Origin: an uncultured Azospirillum sp.
GTDB taxonomy: Bacteria; Pseudomonadota; Alphaproteobacteria; RF32; CAG-239
Length of the DNA: 64,000 bases
Assembly (NCBI GenBank): GCA_900542055.1
Contig: UQMA01000002.1
Location: 13,904-77,903, forward strand
Direction of reading: 5' to 3'
Shown: piece after piece, positions 16,747 to 25,770 of the stretch
Layout: each line of letters opens with the position of its first letter
How positions within the stretch are numbered: position 1 is the first letter of the stretch
Translations under genes and position numbers: made by a program
Notes under the pieces: model-generated
What the model saw: only the letters and a program-made list of their open reading frames with translations
Told to the model about the DNA's origin: nothing
Databases searched by the model: none

Positions 16747-17922
16747 ATGTACAGATTTATAGCTTTTGCAGCAGTGTTTTTTGCATTGAATTTAAACATT
16801 GCCAATGCCGCTCCTAAAACGACATCCAGCATTGCCATAGATTTGGCTACGGGCGAAATTATTTCTTCCGAAAGACCCGATGAATTAAGAGAGCCCGCTT
16901 CATTAACAAAACTTATGACCCTGTATCTGACTTTTGAGGCTATTGAAAAAGGCGATATAAGAATGGATATGGATTTAAAAGTTTCACGCACTGCCGCCAA
17001 TCGTTCGCCGTCAAGATTGGACGTAAAAGCCGGACAAACCATTTCGGTTGAAAATGCTATTAAAGCATTAATCGTAAAATCTGCAAACGACTGCGCCACA
17101 GTGTTAGCTGAAGCTTTGGCTAAAGATGAAGCCGAATTTGCCGTTTTGATGACTAAAAAAGCAAAAAAATTGGGAATGAAAAACACAACGTTTAAAAACG
17201 CTTCGGGCTTAAACAACAGGCAACAGCTAACAACCGCACGCGATATGGCAATGTTGGGCAGAGCCATCTATGAACATTTTCCGCAATATTATCATTTGTT
17301 TTCTTTAAAAAAGTTTACATATCAAGGCAAAACATTTTATACGCATAACCATGTTTTGAAAAAATTCAAAGGCGCCGACGGTATGAAAACCGGCTATATT
17401 TCAACAGCAGGCTTCAATATTGTCACTTCAGCAAAACGCAACAATAATCGTGTATTGGCTGTAACGATGGGACATAAGACCTTAAAAGAACGCGACACTA
17501 AAATTATGAAGATAATGGATAAGGGACTACAGAAAATAGCCCTCAACCAAAAAGGAAATGCAAACAAAGTATTAGCAAAATTAGAACGCCCCCGCTTATT
17601 GACGGCTGAAAAAATGAGCGGTAAAAACCTGAAAAAATCAATTGCCAAGGGGCATTGGGCTGTACAATTGGGGGCTTTTCGCAATTATGCAAGAGCACGC
17701 AGCTACGCTTTTAGCCTTAAACAAAAAATTCCAGAAATCAAACCCTATCCTATTTCGGTAGAAGCAGCCGAAAGCGACATGGCCATTGTTTATCGCTCGC
17801 AGCTGACAAACTTTTCTAAAAAAGATGCGAAAGAATTATGTAATCGTTTGAAAAAAGAAAATAAATCCTGTATGGTTATAAATACAGAAGACAAATCGCT
17901 AACTTTGGCAGAAAACAAATAA
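16747..17922 (+). CDS. D-alanyl-D-alanine carboxypeptidase with C-terminal SPOR domain
   Basis: 391 residues from ATG 16747. The signal peptide ends near ANAAP. The penicillin-binding triad is visible: SLTK (SxxK), SAN (SxN) and KTG in GADGMKTGY. It trims the terminal D-Ala from peptidoglycan stem peptides in the periplasm. Residues about 315-388 (GHWAVQLGAFRNYARA...) form a SPOR domain, which binds denuded glycan at the division septum, so the enzyme probably acts during division. It overlaps mipZ (TAATG), a division-site gene, which fits that role. Confidence 0.92.
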   Translation: MYRFIAFAAVFFALNLNIANAAPKTTSSIAIDLATGEIISSERPDELREPASLTKLMTLYLTFEAIEKGDIRMDMDLKVSRTAANRSPSRLDVKAGQTISVENAIKALIVKSANDCATVLAEALAKDEAEFAVLMTKKAKKLGMKNTTFKNASGLNNRQQLTTARDMAMLGRAIYEHFPQYYHLFSLKKFTYQGKTFYTHNHVLKKFKGADGMKTGYISTAGFNIVTSAKRNNNRVLAVTMGHKTLKERDTKIMKIMDKGLQKIALNQKGNANKVLAKLERPRLLTAEKMSGKNLKKSIAKGHWAVQLGAFRNYARARSYAFSLKQKIPEIKPYPISVEAAESDMAIVYRSQLTNFSKKDAKELCNRLKKENKSCMVINTEDKSLTLAENK

Positions 17923-18722
17923 TGAACGACCCAAAAGCACATATAATCACTATCGGAAACGAAAAAGGCGGCACCGGAAAATCTACACTTTCTATGCATT
18001 TAGCTATTTTATTAATGCAGGAAGGATTTAAAGTGGCTGTTATCGATATGGACGGCAGACAAGGAACTTTGTCGCGCTATATAAACAATCGCTGTAATTT
18101 TGCCAAACAGAATCATATAAATTTGATTGTTCCGCAACTGGTTACGGTTTCACCTCGCGACAATCAAAACGAATACGCCAACCATATATCGGAAATAGAA
18201 TTGGCTGTTGCCGAATTGTCAAAAGCCTATGATGCTTTGATTATAGACACTCCGGGAACAAAAAACTATTTATTTGAAGAAGCGCATCGTTTAGCAGATA
18301 CTTTAATTACACCTATCGGCGACAGTTTAATTGATTTAAACGTATTGTCTGAAATTGATGAAAAAGCTCCTAACCGCCAACATGCCGGACATTATGCCGA
18401 ATTTGTCTGGGAAATAAAAAAATATCGCGCGCAACACGGAAAAAAATCTCTTAATTGGATTGTTGCCGCCAATAAAGTGTCATCCTTAAATTCAAAAAAC
18501 AAAACCTTATTTTTTGACCATTTAAATCAAATTGCCAAAACTTATGGTTTCAGAGTTTCGGGAAGCATAAAAGACCGCGTTATTTATAAAGAATTGTTTC
18601 TGCAAGGTTTAACCGTTTTAGACTTAAACACGCAAGCGCTGAAAAGTCGTTTAACCCTATCGCATTTAGCGGCAAAACAAGAAATTAAAAATCTGGCCGA
18701 ATTTATCTGTCCTCAAGCTTAA
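17922..18722 (+). CDS. mipZ: Division-plane positioning ATPase MipZ
   Basis: 266 residues of the ParA/MinD P-loop class. The deviant Walker A is GNEKGGTGKST (residues 13-23), then VIDMDGRQG, and LIIDTPG for the Walker B region. The segment LNWIVAANKVSS and the closing helices match alphaproteobacterial MipZ. In Caulobacter MipZ rides on ParB, forms a gradient from the poles and inhibits FtsZ except at mid-cell. It is coupled to the upstream carboxypeptidase by a TAATG overlap. Confidence 0.9.
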   Translation: MNDPKAHIITIGNEKGGTGKSTLSMHLAILLMQEGFKVAVIDMDGRQGTLSRYINNRCNFAKQNHINLIVPQLVTVSPRDNQNEYANHISEIELAVAELSKAYDALIIDTPGTKNYLFEEAHRLADTLITPIGDSLIDLNVLSEIDEKAPNRQHAGHYAEFVWEIKKYRAQHGKKSLNWIVAANKVSSLNSKNKTLFFDHLNQIAKTYGFRVSGSIKDRVIYKELFLQGLTVLDLNTQALKSRLTLSHLAAKQEIKNLAEFICPQA

Positions 18723-18737
18723 AAAGGAGAAAAGCTT

Positions 18738-19283
18738 ATGAAAGAACTCAGTTTTTTAATGTTTATCATAGTCCTTACAGTTCTTTTCAAGGCTTTAATT
18801 GATCGAATTTTCAAACTCAATGCAAACAAAAGAGCATTTTTTTACATTCCCGGCAGCTCTCGTTTTAATATTGTATGGGGATTAATTTTTTATGCGGGCT
18901 ACGGTTTTATTATTTCTAAAACTGACTTTTTGCGTTTAAGTTTCGGTATTTTAATCATTCTTATGTTTTTTTACCTTGTTTATCTGTATGTTATGAAAGG
19001 CTTTTTATTTGGACATTACAAAGCTATAAAAAAAATAATGAATAAAATTATAGATTTCAAATTAGATGAACAGAAAAAAACAGACAACAAACTTCAGGAA
19101 AAAATTTACTCTAAAGAAAAATCTTTGCAAATACTTGGGGTGCCGAGTTGGAGCATTAATCAACCGGATTTGCTGCAAAAACGTTTACAGGCTCTGCAAA
19201 ATTTGCAAACATCAAATACTGTTTCAAACAGCTATTTAAACGAAATAATAAAAAAATTATCTTCGAGTTTGAAAATCAAATAA
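18738..19283 (+). CDS. Membrane protein with possible degenerate J-domain
   Basis: 181 residues. Two to three membrane segments (residues about 5-20, 48-62 and 68-88), then a charged coiled stretch, then a C-terminal segment SLQILGVPSWSINQPDLLQKR...SYLNEIIKKL. In alphaproteobacteria mipZ is often followed by a DnaJ-like protein; this tail has the spacing of a J-domain (LG-start, middle helix, YL..I end) but lacks the HPD triad. That identification is tentative. It starts 15 bp after mipZ with AAAGGAG. Confidence 0.6.
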   Translation: MKELSFLMFIIVLTVLFKALIDRIFKLNANKRAFFYIPGSSRFNIVWGLIFYAGYGFIISKTDFLRLSFGILIILMFFYLVYLYVMKGFLFGHYKAIKKIMNKIIDFKLDEQKKTDNKLQEKIYSKEKSLQILGVPSWSINQPDLLQKRLQALQNLQTSNTVSNSYLNEIIKKLSSSLKIK

Positions 19284-19410
19284 AAATTCTGTTTTATCAC
19301 AAACTTCATAAAAAATAATAGTGAGTAACCCTTAGCTTTTACTTGAGTTTCAAAGCCAAGATGTTACATTATACCCATTACGGGAAAATTATATTTTTAA
19401 GGAGTTCTGT

Positions 19411-21027
19411 ATGATAGACATTATCAAAACAACCCCGTACGATGACCAGAAAATGGGAACGGCGGGACTGCGTAAAAAATCAAAAGTCGTAATGCAGCCG
19501 AATTATTTTGAAAATTTCGTGCAAAGCATTTTCAATGTTATAAAACCGGCGCAAAAAACTTATGTTATCGGCGGCGACGGACGTTTTTATAACAGTATTG
19601 CCATTCAAAAACTAATAAAAATGGCTGCTGCCAACAATGTTAAAAAACTTATAATCGGATTAAACGGCTATCTGTCAACTCCGGCTTCGTCTAACATGAT
19701 ATTGCAACGCCATACCGACGGCGGATTTGTTTTAACCGCTTCGCATAACCCCGGAGGCGAAAACGGCGACTTTGGTATAAAATTTGCCACAGAAACCGGC
19801 GGACAATGCTCAAGTCAGGTCAGTGATGAAATTTTCAAACAAACGCAAACTATCAGGGAATTTAAAACTCTGAAAATCGATGATGTAAAACTTGACCGGT
19901 TGGGAACAATAAAAGTCGGTGAAATGGAAGTTGAAATTGTAGATCCTATTAAAGACTATGTTGCTTTAATGGAAAAAATCTTTGATTTTCCCGCTATCAA
20001 AAAACTTTTTGCCAACGGTTTTACAATGCGCTTTGATGCGATGAATGCCGTAACAGGTCCTTATGCTATTGAAATTTTTGAAAATATTCTCGGAGCCGCC
20101 AAAGGTTCCGTGCGTAATTCAACTCCGAAACCTGATTTCGGCGGATTGCATCCTGATCCGAATTTGGTTTATGCTAAAGAACTGGTGGAAACAATGTTCG
20201 GCGACAATGCTCCCGATTTTGGAGCAGCAAATGACGGCGACGGTGACCGCAATATGATTTTGGGTAAAAAGTTTTTTGTTACCCCTAGCGACAGCTTGGC
20301 TATTTTAACCGATAACTACGCTTTAATTCCTGCTTATAAAAATGGAATTTACGGCGTTGCAAAATCAATGGCCACCTCAACAGCCGTTGCACGTGTTGCA
20401 GCAGCGCACAATATCGGCTATTATGAAGCTCCGACCGGATGGAAATATTTTGTGAACCTTATGGACAGCAAACGCATTACATTTTGCGGTGAAGAAAGTT
20501 TTGGCACAGGTTCAAGCCACATTCGTGAAAAAGACGGAATTTGGGCTGTTCTTTTCTGGCTGAATATTATCGCCGCAACAGGAAAATCCGTTGAGCAGAT
20601 AACAACAGAACACTGGAAAAAATACGGGCGCAGCTATTATTTGCGATTTGACTTTGACGGTATTCCTACCGACACGGCAAATGAGTTAATGAAAAATCTG
20701 GAAAACAAACTCACTGCTCTGAACGGACAAAAACTTGGTTCATTCAAAGTTAAATTGGCAGAAGTGTTCATTTATCATGATCCGGTTGACAATTCGTCTA
20801 CAGCCAACGGAATGCGTATTTTGATGGAAGACGGATCCCGCATTGTTTTCAGACTTTCCGGCACAAGCAGCAGCGGAGCTACTCTGCGTGTTTATCTTGA
20901 AAAACTCGAACATGATAAACTCAATGAAAATCCGCGGCAAATGGTAGATGAACTTTTACAAATAGCTATGTCTGTTGCCGAAATAGAAAAACGCACCGGC
21001 AAACAAAAGGCTGATATTATTACATAA
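19411..21027 (+). CDS. pgm: Phosphoglucomutase (alpha-D-glucose-1,6-bisphosphate dependent)
   Basis: 538 residues, COG0033/PGM1 type. It starts with GTAGLRKKS, has the catalytic-serine loop TASHNPGGENGDFG near residue 110, the metal loop NDGDGDRNM, the sugar-binding loop FCGEESFGTGSSHIREKDG, and a C-terminal phosphate-binding FRLSGTSSSGATLRVY. It interconverts glucose-1-phosphate and glucose-6-phosphate for polysaccharide and central carbon metabolism. AAGGAG precedes ATG 19411. Confidence 0.94.
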   Translation: MIDIIKTTPYDDQKMGTAGLRKKSKVVMQPNYFENFVQSIFNVIKPAQKTYVIGGDGRFYNSIAIQKLIKMAAANNVKKLIIGLNGYLSTPASSNMILQRHTDGGFVLTASHNPGGENGDFGIKFATETGGQCSSQVSDEIFKQTQTIREFKTLKIDDVKLDRLGTIKVGEMEVEIVDPIKDYVALMEKIFDFPAIKKLFANGFTMRFDAMNAVTGPYAIEIFENILGAAKGSVRNSTPKPDFGGLHPDPNLVYAKELVETMFGDNAPDFGAANDGDGDRNMILGKKFFVTPSDSLAILTDNYALIPAYKNGIYGVAKSMATSTAVARVAAAHNIGYYEAPTGWKYFVNLMDSKRITFCGEESFGTGSSHIREKDGIWAVLFWLNIIAATGKSVEQITTEHWKKYGRSYYLRFDFDGIPTDTANELMKNLENKLTALNGQKLGSFKVKLAEVFIYHDPVDNSSTANGMRILMEDGSRIVFRLSGTSSSGATLRVYLEKLEHDKLNENPRQMVDELLQIAMSVAEIEKRTGKQKADIIT

Positions 21028-21052
21028 AACAAAGCTATGCGGCAGGCCATCA

Positions 21053-23701
21053 GTGAAAAACATAATCAACAAAATCAAGCTTCCGCGTCCAGATAAGCTT
21101 TTGCAGAAAAAGCTTATAGCGTTGGCTTATTCGCTGGTGGCCTTAACTGCGTCGCTAATCGCATTTATTGTCTACCCCCAGCACCCGATGTTCTTTTTGA
21201 TTTTAATAGGAACATTAACATTAATTTGCCTTACATTATCTTTGCAAACGCTGAAAACAGCCGAAGAAGCTATCAGTTACGGCGGTTTTGCCAATGAAAT
21301 AATCAGGCAAAGCTCAAATGCAAAAAGAATAGAAACATTCAAAGGAAAGATAATTCTTGAAAATGACAGCGCCAAAGAATTATTCGGCAACCAAAACATT
21401 TTATATTTTTTGCAAAATCATTTAGCAGATTTTCGCAATAATAATTTTTCTTTTCAGCAACTTAAAAATGCTTTTCTCAATCTGGCAACCGCAAAAATAA
21501 CTTTAGCCTTGAATTTGAATGAAAATAAAAGCCGTGAAAATGCTTCGTGGTTTCAAATTTCACTCAAAACCGTTTCTTTACGCAAAACAGATTTTTTTGA
21601 GAGACCTTTTTCCATAAAGAAAATTCAAAAAGATACATACCTTTATTGGAGTTTCCGTGACATAACCGCAGAACACAATATTGAACAGGTTTTTCAAAAT
21701 GAACGCCTGTATATGCACGATTTTCTTGATTATTTACCTGCTGCTTTATATATAACCGATAAAAATTATAAAATAGAATATTGCAACCACGTCTTTGCAG
21801 ATAATTTAGGCAAGAAACGTGAAGATATTATCGGAACCTTTCTAACCTCTTATTTATCTGAAAATTCAGCGATTCCTCCTTATAACACAGCATGGAGCGG
21901 CATCGTCCGTTTTATTGATAACAAAGGAGCAGCTGTGGAAACATGTATAAAACAAGACAGTTTCCGCGAAGAAAATGAAATTAAAATCCGTGCTGCCGCC
22001 ATCAGTGATTTTCCAAATGACCACTTGCTGCACAGCCAATTGAGCCGCGCAGTCGATGAAATCAGCTGGCTATTCGATTTTGCGCCGGTCGGCATTATTT
22101 TAGCTGATAAAAACGGAACTATTCAAGAATGTAATCATCAAGCAGCCGATTTTATCGACGGGACAACAGAACAGCTTGTTCATCGAAATATGTTGGATTT
22201 GGTGAAAAAAGCCAACCGCCACACGTTAGAAAGAGAATTCGGACATATCGCAACCAAACAAAAAAAATGTTCTTCATTGGAAATTTCATTAGAAAATCCG
22301 GATAAAACAGCCATTTTCTATATTTCACCGATGAAAAGGCTCTATGCCGACAAACAGGCTGAAGTTGAAGGATTGGTTATTTATATTATTGATGCCACAG
22401 AGCAGAAAAACCTCGAAATCCAATTTGCACAAGCTCAAAAAATGCAAGCGATGGGACAATTAGCAGGCGGTGTAGCTCACGACTTTAACAACCTTTTGAC
22501 CGCTATTATCGGTTTTTGCGACTTACTCTTGCAAAGACACGGGGTCGGCGACCCGTCGTTTGCCGATTTAATTCAAGTAAAAAACAATGCCAACCGCGCT
22601 GCGGGATTGGTCAAACAATTACTGGCGTTTTCCCGCAAACAACCTTTGCAGCCAAAATTTATAGATGTAACCGAAAACTTTGCCGAATTAAGCCAAATGT
22701 TGAAAAGAGTTTTAGGCGAAAGTATAGAACTTCAGTTTCATCACGGCAGTAATTTGGGCTTTGTTAAAGTCGATCCCGTGCAATTTTCACAAGTAATCAT
22801 CAATTTGGCCGTTAACGCCAAAGACGCTATGAACGGCAGAGGAAAATTGACCATCACTACTCGCACCGAACAACTTAAAACGCCGCAGCAATTCGGTGAA
22901 GAAACTATAAAACCAGGAGATTTTGTGGTTATTGATGTTAAAGATACCGGCTGCGGAATTGCCAAAGAAAATCTAACCCGCATTTTTGAACCGTTTTTTT
23001 CAACCAAGCAAAATGTGGTCGGTTCGGGAACAGGTTTGGGATTAGCTATGGTTTATGGTATTGTACGTCAAACAGAAGGTTTTATAAAAGTTGACAGCGT
23101 CATCAATCAAGGAACTACTTTTTCAATCCACTTGCCGCGCTTCGCCGGAAATCCTGATTTGGACAAGAGCGATACCGATGACAAACCAAAAAATATAACA
23201 ACCGCCGAAGGCTCGCCGATTATAAATATTAAAGAACAAAAAGGAACACCTTCTATGCCGATGAATCAAAAATTTATTTTCGGCTTAAATGTATCGGCTA
23301 TTGATAAAAATATTGATTCGCAAAACACTCACAGCGGTATTAAAATTTTGTTTGTTGAAGATGAAGATTCTGTTCGCAGTTTTGCTGTACGTGCTCTAAA
23401 GAAAAAAGGTTACGAAGTTATTGGTTGCAATTCGGCTGAAAATGCTTTAGAACAGCTGAAAAACAATCAAGATTTCAACCTATTGGTAACAGATATGGTA
23501 ATGCCGGGGATGAACGGTGTCGAACTGGCCGGCATTGTCAGAGAAAAAATCAAAGGAATAAAAATTATTCTTGCTTCAGGATACTCCGAAGAAATCGCAC
23601 GTAATGAATTAGCTGTTTCAGGAAATTTTGAATTTTTAGCCAAACCTTTTAGTTTGGGAGATTTAACCAAAAAAATTTTTGATGTGTTAAATAAAGGATA
23701 A
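21053..23701 (+). CDS. cckA: Hybrid sensor histidine kinase CckA
   Basis: 882 residues with a GTG start at 21053. Two N-terminal membrane helices (about 22-65), PAS-like domains (about 225-310 and 340-450), HisKA with VAHDFNNLLTAIIGF around residue 479, a HATPase (NLAVNAKDAM, DTGCGIAKENL, GSGTGLGLAMVYG), and a C-terminal receiver with LFVEDEDSVRS and the phosphorylatable DMVMPGMNG. The VAHDFNNLL phosphosite and domain order match CckA, which feeds phosphate through ChpT to CtrA and controls the alphaproteobacterial cell cycle. It sits between pgm and hdaA. Confidence 0.9.
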   Translation: MKNIINKIKLPRPDKLLQKKLIALAYSLVALTASLIAFIVYPQHPMFFLILIGTLTLICLTLSLQTLKTAEEAISYGGFANEIIRQSSNAKRIETFKGKIILENDSAKELFGNQNILYFLQNHLADFRNNNFSFQQLKNAFLNLATAKITLALNLNENKSRENASWFQISLKTVSLRKTDFFERPFSIKKIQKDTYLYWSFRDITAEHNIEQVFQNERLYMHDFLDYLPAALYITDKNYKIEYCNHVFADNLGKKREDIIGTFLTSYLSENSAIPPYNTAWSGIVRFIDNKGAAVETCIKQDSFREENEIKIRAAAISDFPNDHLLHSQLSRAVDEISWLFDFAPVGIILADKNGTIQECNHQAADFIDGTTEQLVHRNMLDLVKKANRHTLEREFGHIATKQKKCSSLEISLENPDKTAIFYISPMKRLYADKQAEVEGLVIYIIDATEQKNLEIQFAQAQKMQAMGQLAGGVAHDFNNLLTAIIGFCDLLLQRHGVGDPSFADLIQVKNNANRAAGLVKQLLAFSRKQPLQPKFIDVTENFAELSQMLKRVLGESIELQFHHGSNLGFVKVDPVQFSQVIINLAVNAKDAMNGRGKLTITTRTEQLKTPQQFGEETIKPGDFVVIDVKDTGCGIAKENLTRIFEPFFSTKQNVVGSGTGLGLAMVYGIVRQTEGFIKVDSVINQGTTFSIHLPRFAGNPDLDKSDTDDKPKNITTAEGSPIINIKEQKGTPSMPMNQKFIFGLNVSAIDKNIDSQNTHSGIKILFVEDEDSVRSFAVRALKKKGYEVIGCNSAENALEQLKNNQDFNLLVTDMVMPGMNGVELAGIVREKIKGIKIILASGYSEEIARNELAVSGNFEFLAKPFSLGDLTKKIFDVLNKG

Positions 23702-23702
23702 T

Positions 23703-24431
23703 ATGAAAAAAAAACTTGGAATTCATCAATTGCCTTTTGAATTTGCCCATCGTCCCTATATGAGCAAAGATGACTTTATTAAAGCTCCATGCAATGCTGA
23801 AGCTTTGGATATGATTGAAATGTGGCCGCAATGGCCGGCTTTTGCTTTGTGCATCTATGGTCCGGAACGCTGCGGAAAAACACATTTGGCTCATATTTTT
23901 TCTGAAACGGTAGCCATAAAAACAAACCGCCCTTATCCTCTTCCCCGTCTGGACGCAAAAGATGTGGATTTTGATTTGCCTCCTCAGCTTTTTGCACGCA
24001 GCAATTGTCTGATTATCGAACATCTAAACGAACAAATCAACGAAGAAGCATTGTTTCATTTGTTTAATCTTTACCGCAATCAAGGCGGTTTTATTCTGTT
24101 TACAGCTTTACAACCGCCGGCGAGAATGAATTTCAGACTTCCCGATTTGCAGTCGCGCCTTAATATGCTTCCGGCCATTGGAATTTCAGAACCCGATGAC
24201 GAACTGCTTTCAGCTTTGATTATCAAACTTTTTATGGACAGACAAATTACTGTATCGTTGGACGTGGTTAATTATATTTTAGTTAACATGCAACGCTCTT
24301 TTACCTACGTTCACCGCTTGGTTAAAGAGATAGACGACATTTCTTTGTCATATAAACGCGCAGTATCCATTCCGATTGTAAAAGAAGCAATGGCTGCCAT
24401 CGGACAAAACAGACAAGGTGAATTGTTTTAA
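23703..24431 (+). CDS. hdaA: DnaA-related regulatory protein HdaA
   Basis: 242 residues of AAA+ DnaA-like ATPase without the DNA-binding domain. Residues 9-14 (QLPFEF) are a beta-clamp binding motif as in Hda. The P-loop is CIYGPERCGKTHLAH, and DLQSRLNMLPAIGIS is the sensor region with the arginine finger. HdaA with the clamp promotes ATP hydrolysis on DnaA and so prevents over-initiation. It starts one base after the cckA stop. Its end overlaps the convergent downstream gene by 4 nt. Confidence 0.88.
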   Translation: MKKKLGIHQLPFEFAHRPYMSKDDFIKAPCNAEALDMIEMWPQWPAFALCIYGPERCGKTHLAHIFSETVAIKTNRPYPLPRLDAKDVDFDLPPQLFARSNCLIIEHLNEQINEEALFHLFNLYRNQGGFILFTALQPPARMNFRLPDLQSRLNMLPAIGISEPDDELLSALIIKLFMDRQITVSLDVVNYILVNMQRSFTYVHRLVKEIDDISLSYKRAVSIPIVKEAMAAIGQNRQGELF

Positions 24432-24934
24432 ACGCGGCAAACTTCCTCCGCACAATGAATTGACAATTTTTCTTCGCCCTTTTGCGGAGAATTTTCTTTT
24501 ATGTGTTCGGCTATTTCTTTTTTGAAACTTTCAACTGAACCATAGCCGCGTTCAACGTACGAATTCATCGTAATATATATAATTTCATCTAAAGTCGGGC
24601 GGTTATTTACCAAAAGATTAAGTTTGCGGACAACTTTATCTTTGTATTTGTAGTTATCTTCTCCAAAATTATTCAATCCAACCAAACGGTTGCGTATTTC
24701 ATTAACCGCTTTTGCATTATATTCAATCCGAATGCGCGCCAGCTTGCTTTGATAGGCCGCGACGGAATTAAAATCGGACACTTTATTGATTTGAACTAAA
24801 AGATTGTATTGCGGATAATGAACCGCAACAATATTTTCAAGGGCGGCAAACATAAGCCCTCTGCTTTCGGCTTTTTGCAAATCAAGAAGAAAAGTCTCAC
24901 CAAAAGTCTTTTGTGTTCCATTTTGCGACATCAT
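24428..24934 (-). CDS. Uncharacterised cytoplasmic protein, 168 aa
   Basis: Start ATG 24934 chosen because GGGGAG lies 7 nt upstream. The protein is hydrophilic and largely helical, with FLLDLQKAESRGLMFAALENI, then YQSKLARIRIEYNAKAVNEIRNRL, and a C-terminal tail containing two cysteines. There is no membrane segment or signal peptide. The family was not recognised. It overlaps the hdaA stop on the opposite strand by 4 nt and stands alone, with about 150 AT-rich bases upstream. Confidence 0.68.
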   Translation of the reverse strand: MMSQNGTQKTFGETFLLDLQKAESRGLMFAALENIVAVHYPQYNLLVQINKVSDFNSVAAYQSKLARIRIEYNAKAVNEIRNRLVGLNNFGEDNYKYKDKVVRKLNLLVNNRPTLDEIIYITMNSYVERGYGSVESFKKEIAEHIKENSPQKGEEKLSIHCAEEVCRV

Positions 24935-25085
24935 TCTTCTTCTCCCCAATAATTATCTTTTATCAATATAAATATAACATATAGTCGACTGTTTCTCAAG
25001 TGATAATTTGTTTAATAAAATTAAATAAACATTTGCTTATCTGATAAATTTTACCTATACTTGTGGCTTATTGAAAGAAGAAAAT

Positions 25086-25769
25086 ATGACGAATTTATGC
25101 CTATCATCTGAAACTTATAATATTGATATCAAAGACGTTGCAGTTCTGAAAGACAGCCCTTTAAGCAAAAAATATGAAAACCGCAAAAAAATCGTAATTT
25201 TGATGGGAGATCTTGAGCATGGTTTGCCGGACACATTGCTCTGCGGTCGAAAAACATTAAACAAAGCTTTGAAAAACAACAAAAAATATGTTTCAGCTAA
25301 AATAGCTTTTATCACCAAAATAAAATTTTATGATTTTATTACTCCTTTTATAAAAAAACTACGCGGAAAATATAAAATTTGGTCATCAAATATTTATCAT
25401 ATGGATCCTTTGGAAATCAGACGTTTGAAAATAGAACGCAGTTTTCGTGATAAAAACAGCGCCTACACTTTTACAAATCCTTTATACCGCTATTCTGAAA
25501 GCGAGCGCTTGAAACGCTATGAAAATCTTTATAACAGCATGAAAAAAGGATTTGACGACAATTACCCCGTCGACATTATGTTGTTGAGAATGATGGGAAT
25601 TAAAGATACCGTCAACAACGGCCATCACCGGATTGGAATTGCCGTTGAATGCAAATTGCCGCAAATATCCGTACGTTTTTCAGCAGCCGGACAGGCTCCG
25701 CGCCTGTTGCATCCGCTGTTACGCGTAATTGCTAACATCGCTATCAGAATAAAACAAATAAAAAAGTAA
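25086..25769 (+). CDS. Protein with ParB/Srx-like nuclease fold segment
   Basis: 227 residues from ATG 25086. The C-terminal half reads ERLKRYENLYNSMKKGFDD-YPVDIMLLRM, then VNNGHHRIGIAVECKLPQIS. The order (R..L..S+..GF, hydrophobic strand, NGHHRI motif, then P.I.V strand) matches the ParB N-terminal or sulfiredoxin-like fold, where G-x-HR forms the nucleotide-binding box. The N-terminal half is not recognised. No parA partner is adjacent. The role is unknown; CTP or ATP binding would be predicted from the fold. Confidence 0.6.
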   Translation: MTNLCLSSETYNIDIKDVAVLKDSPLSKKYENRKKIVILMGDLEHGLPDTLLCGRKTLNKALKNNKKYVSAKIAFITKIKFYDFITPFIKKLRGKYKIWSSNIYHMDPLEIRRLKIERSFRDKNSAYTFTNPLYRYSESERLKRYENLYNSMKKGFDDNYPVDIMLLRMMGIKDTVNNGHHRIGIAVECKLPQISVRFSAAGQAPRLLHPLLRVIANIAIRIKQIKK

Positions 25770-25770
25770 A

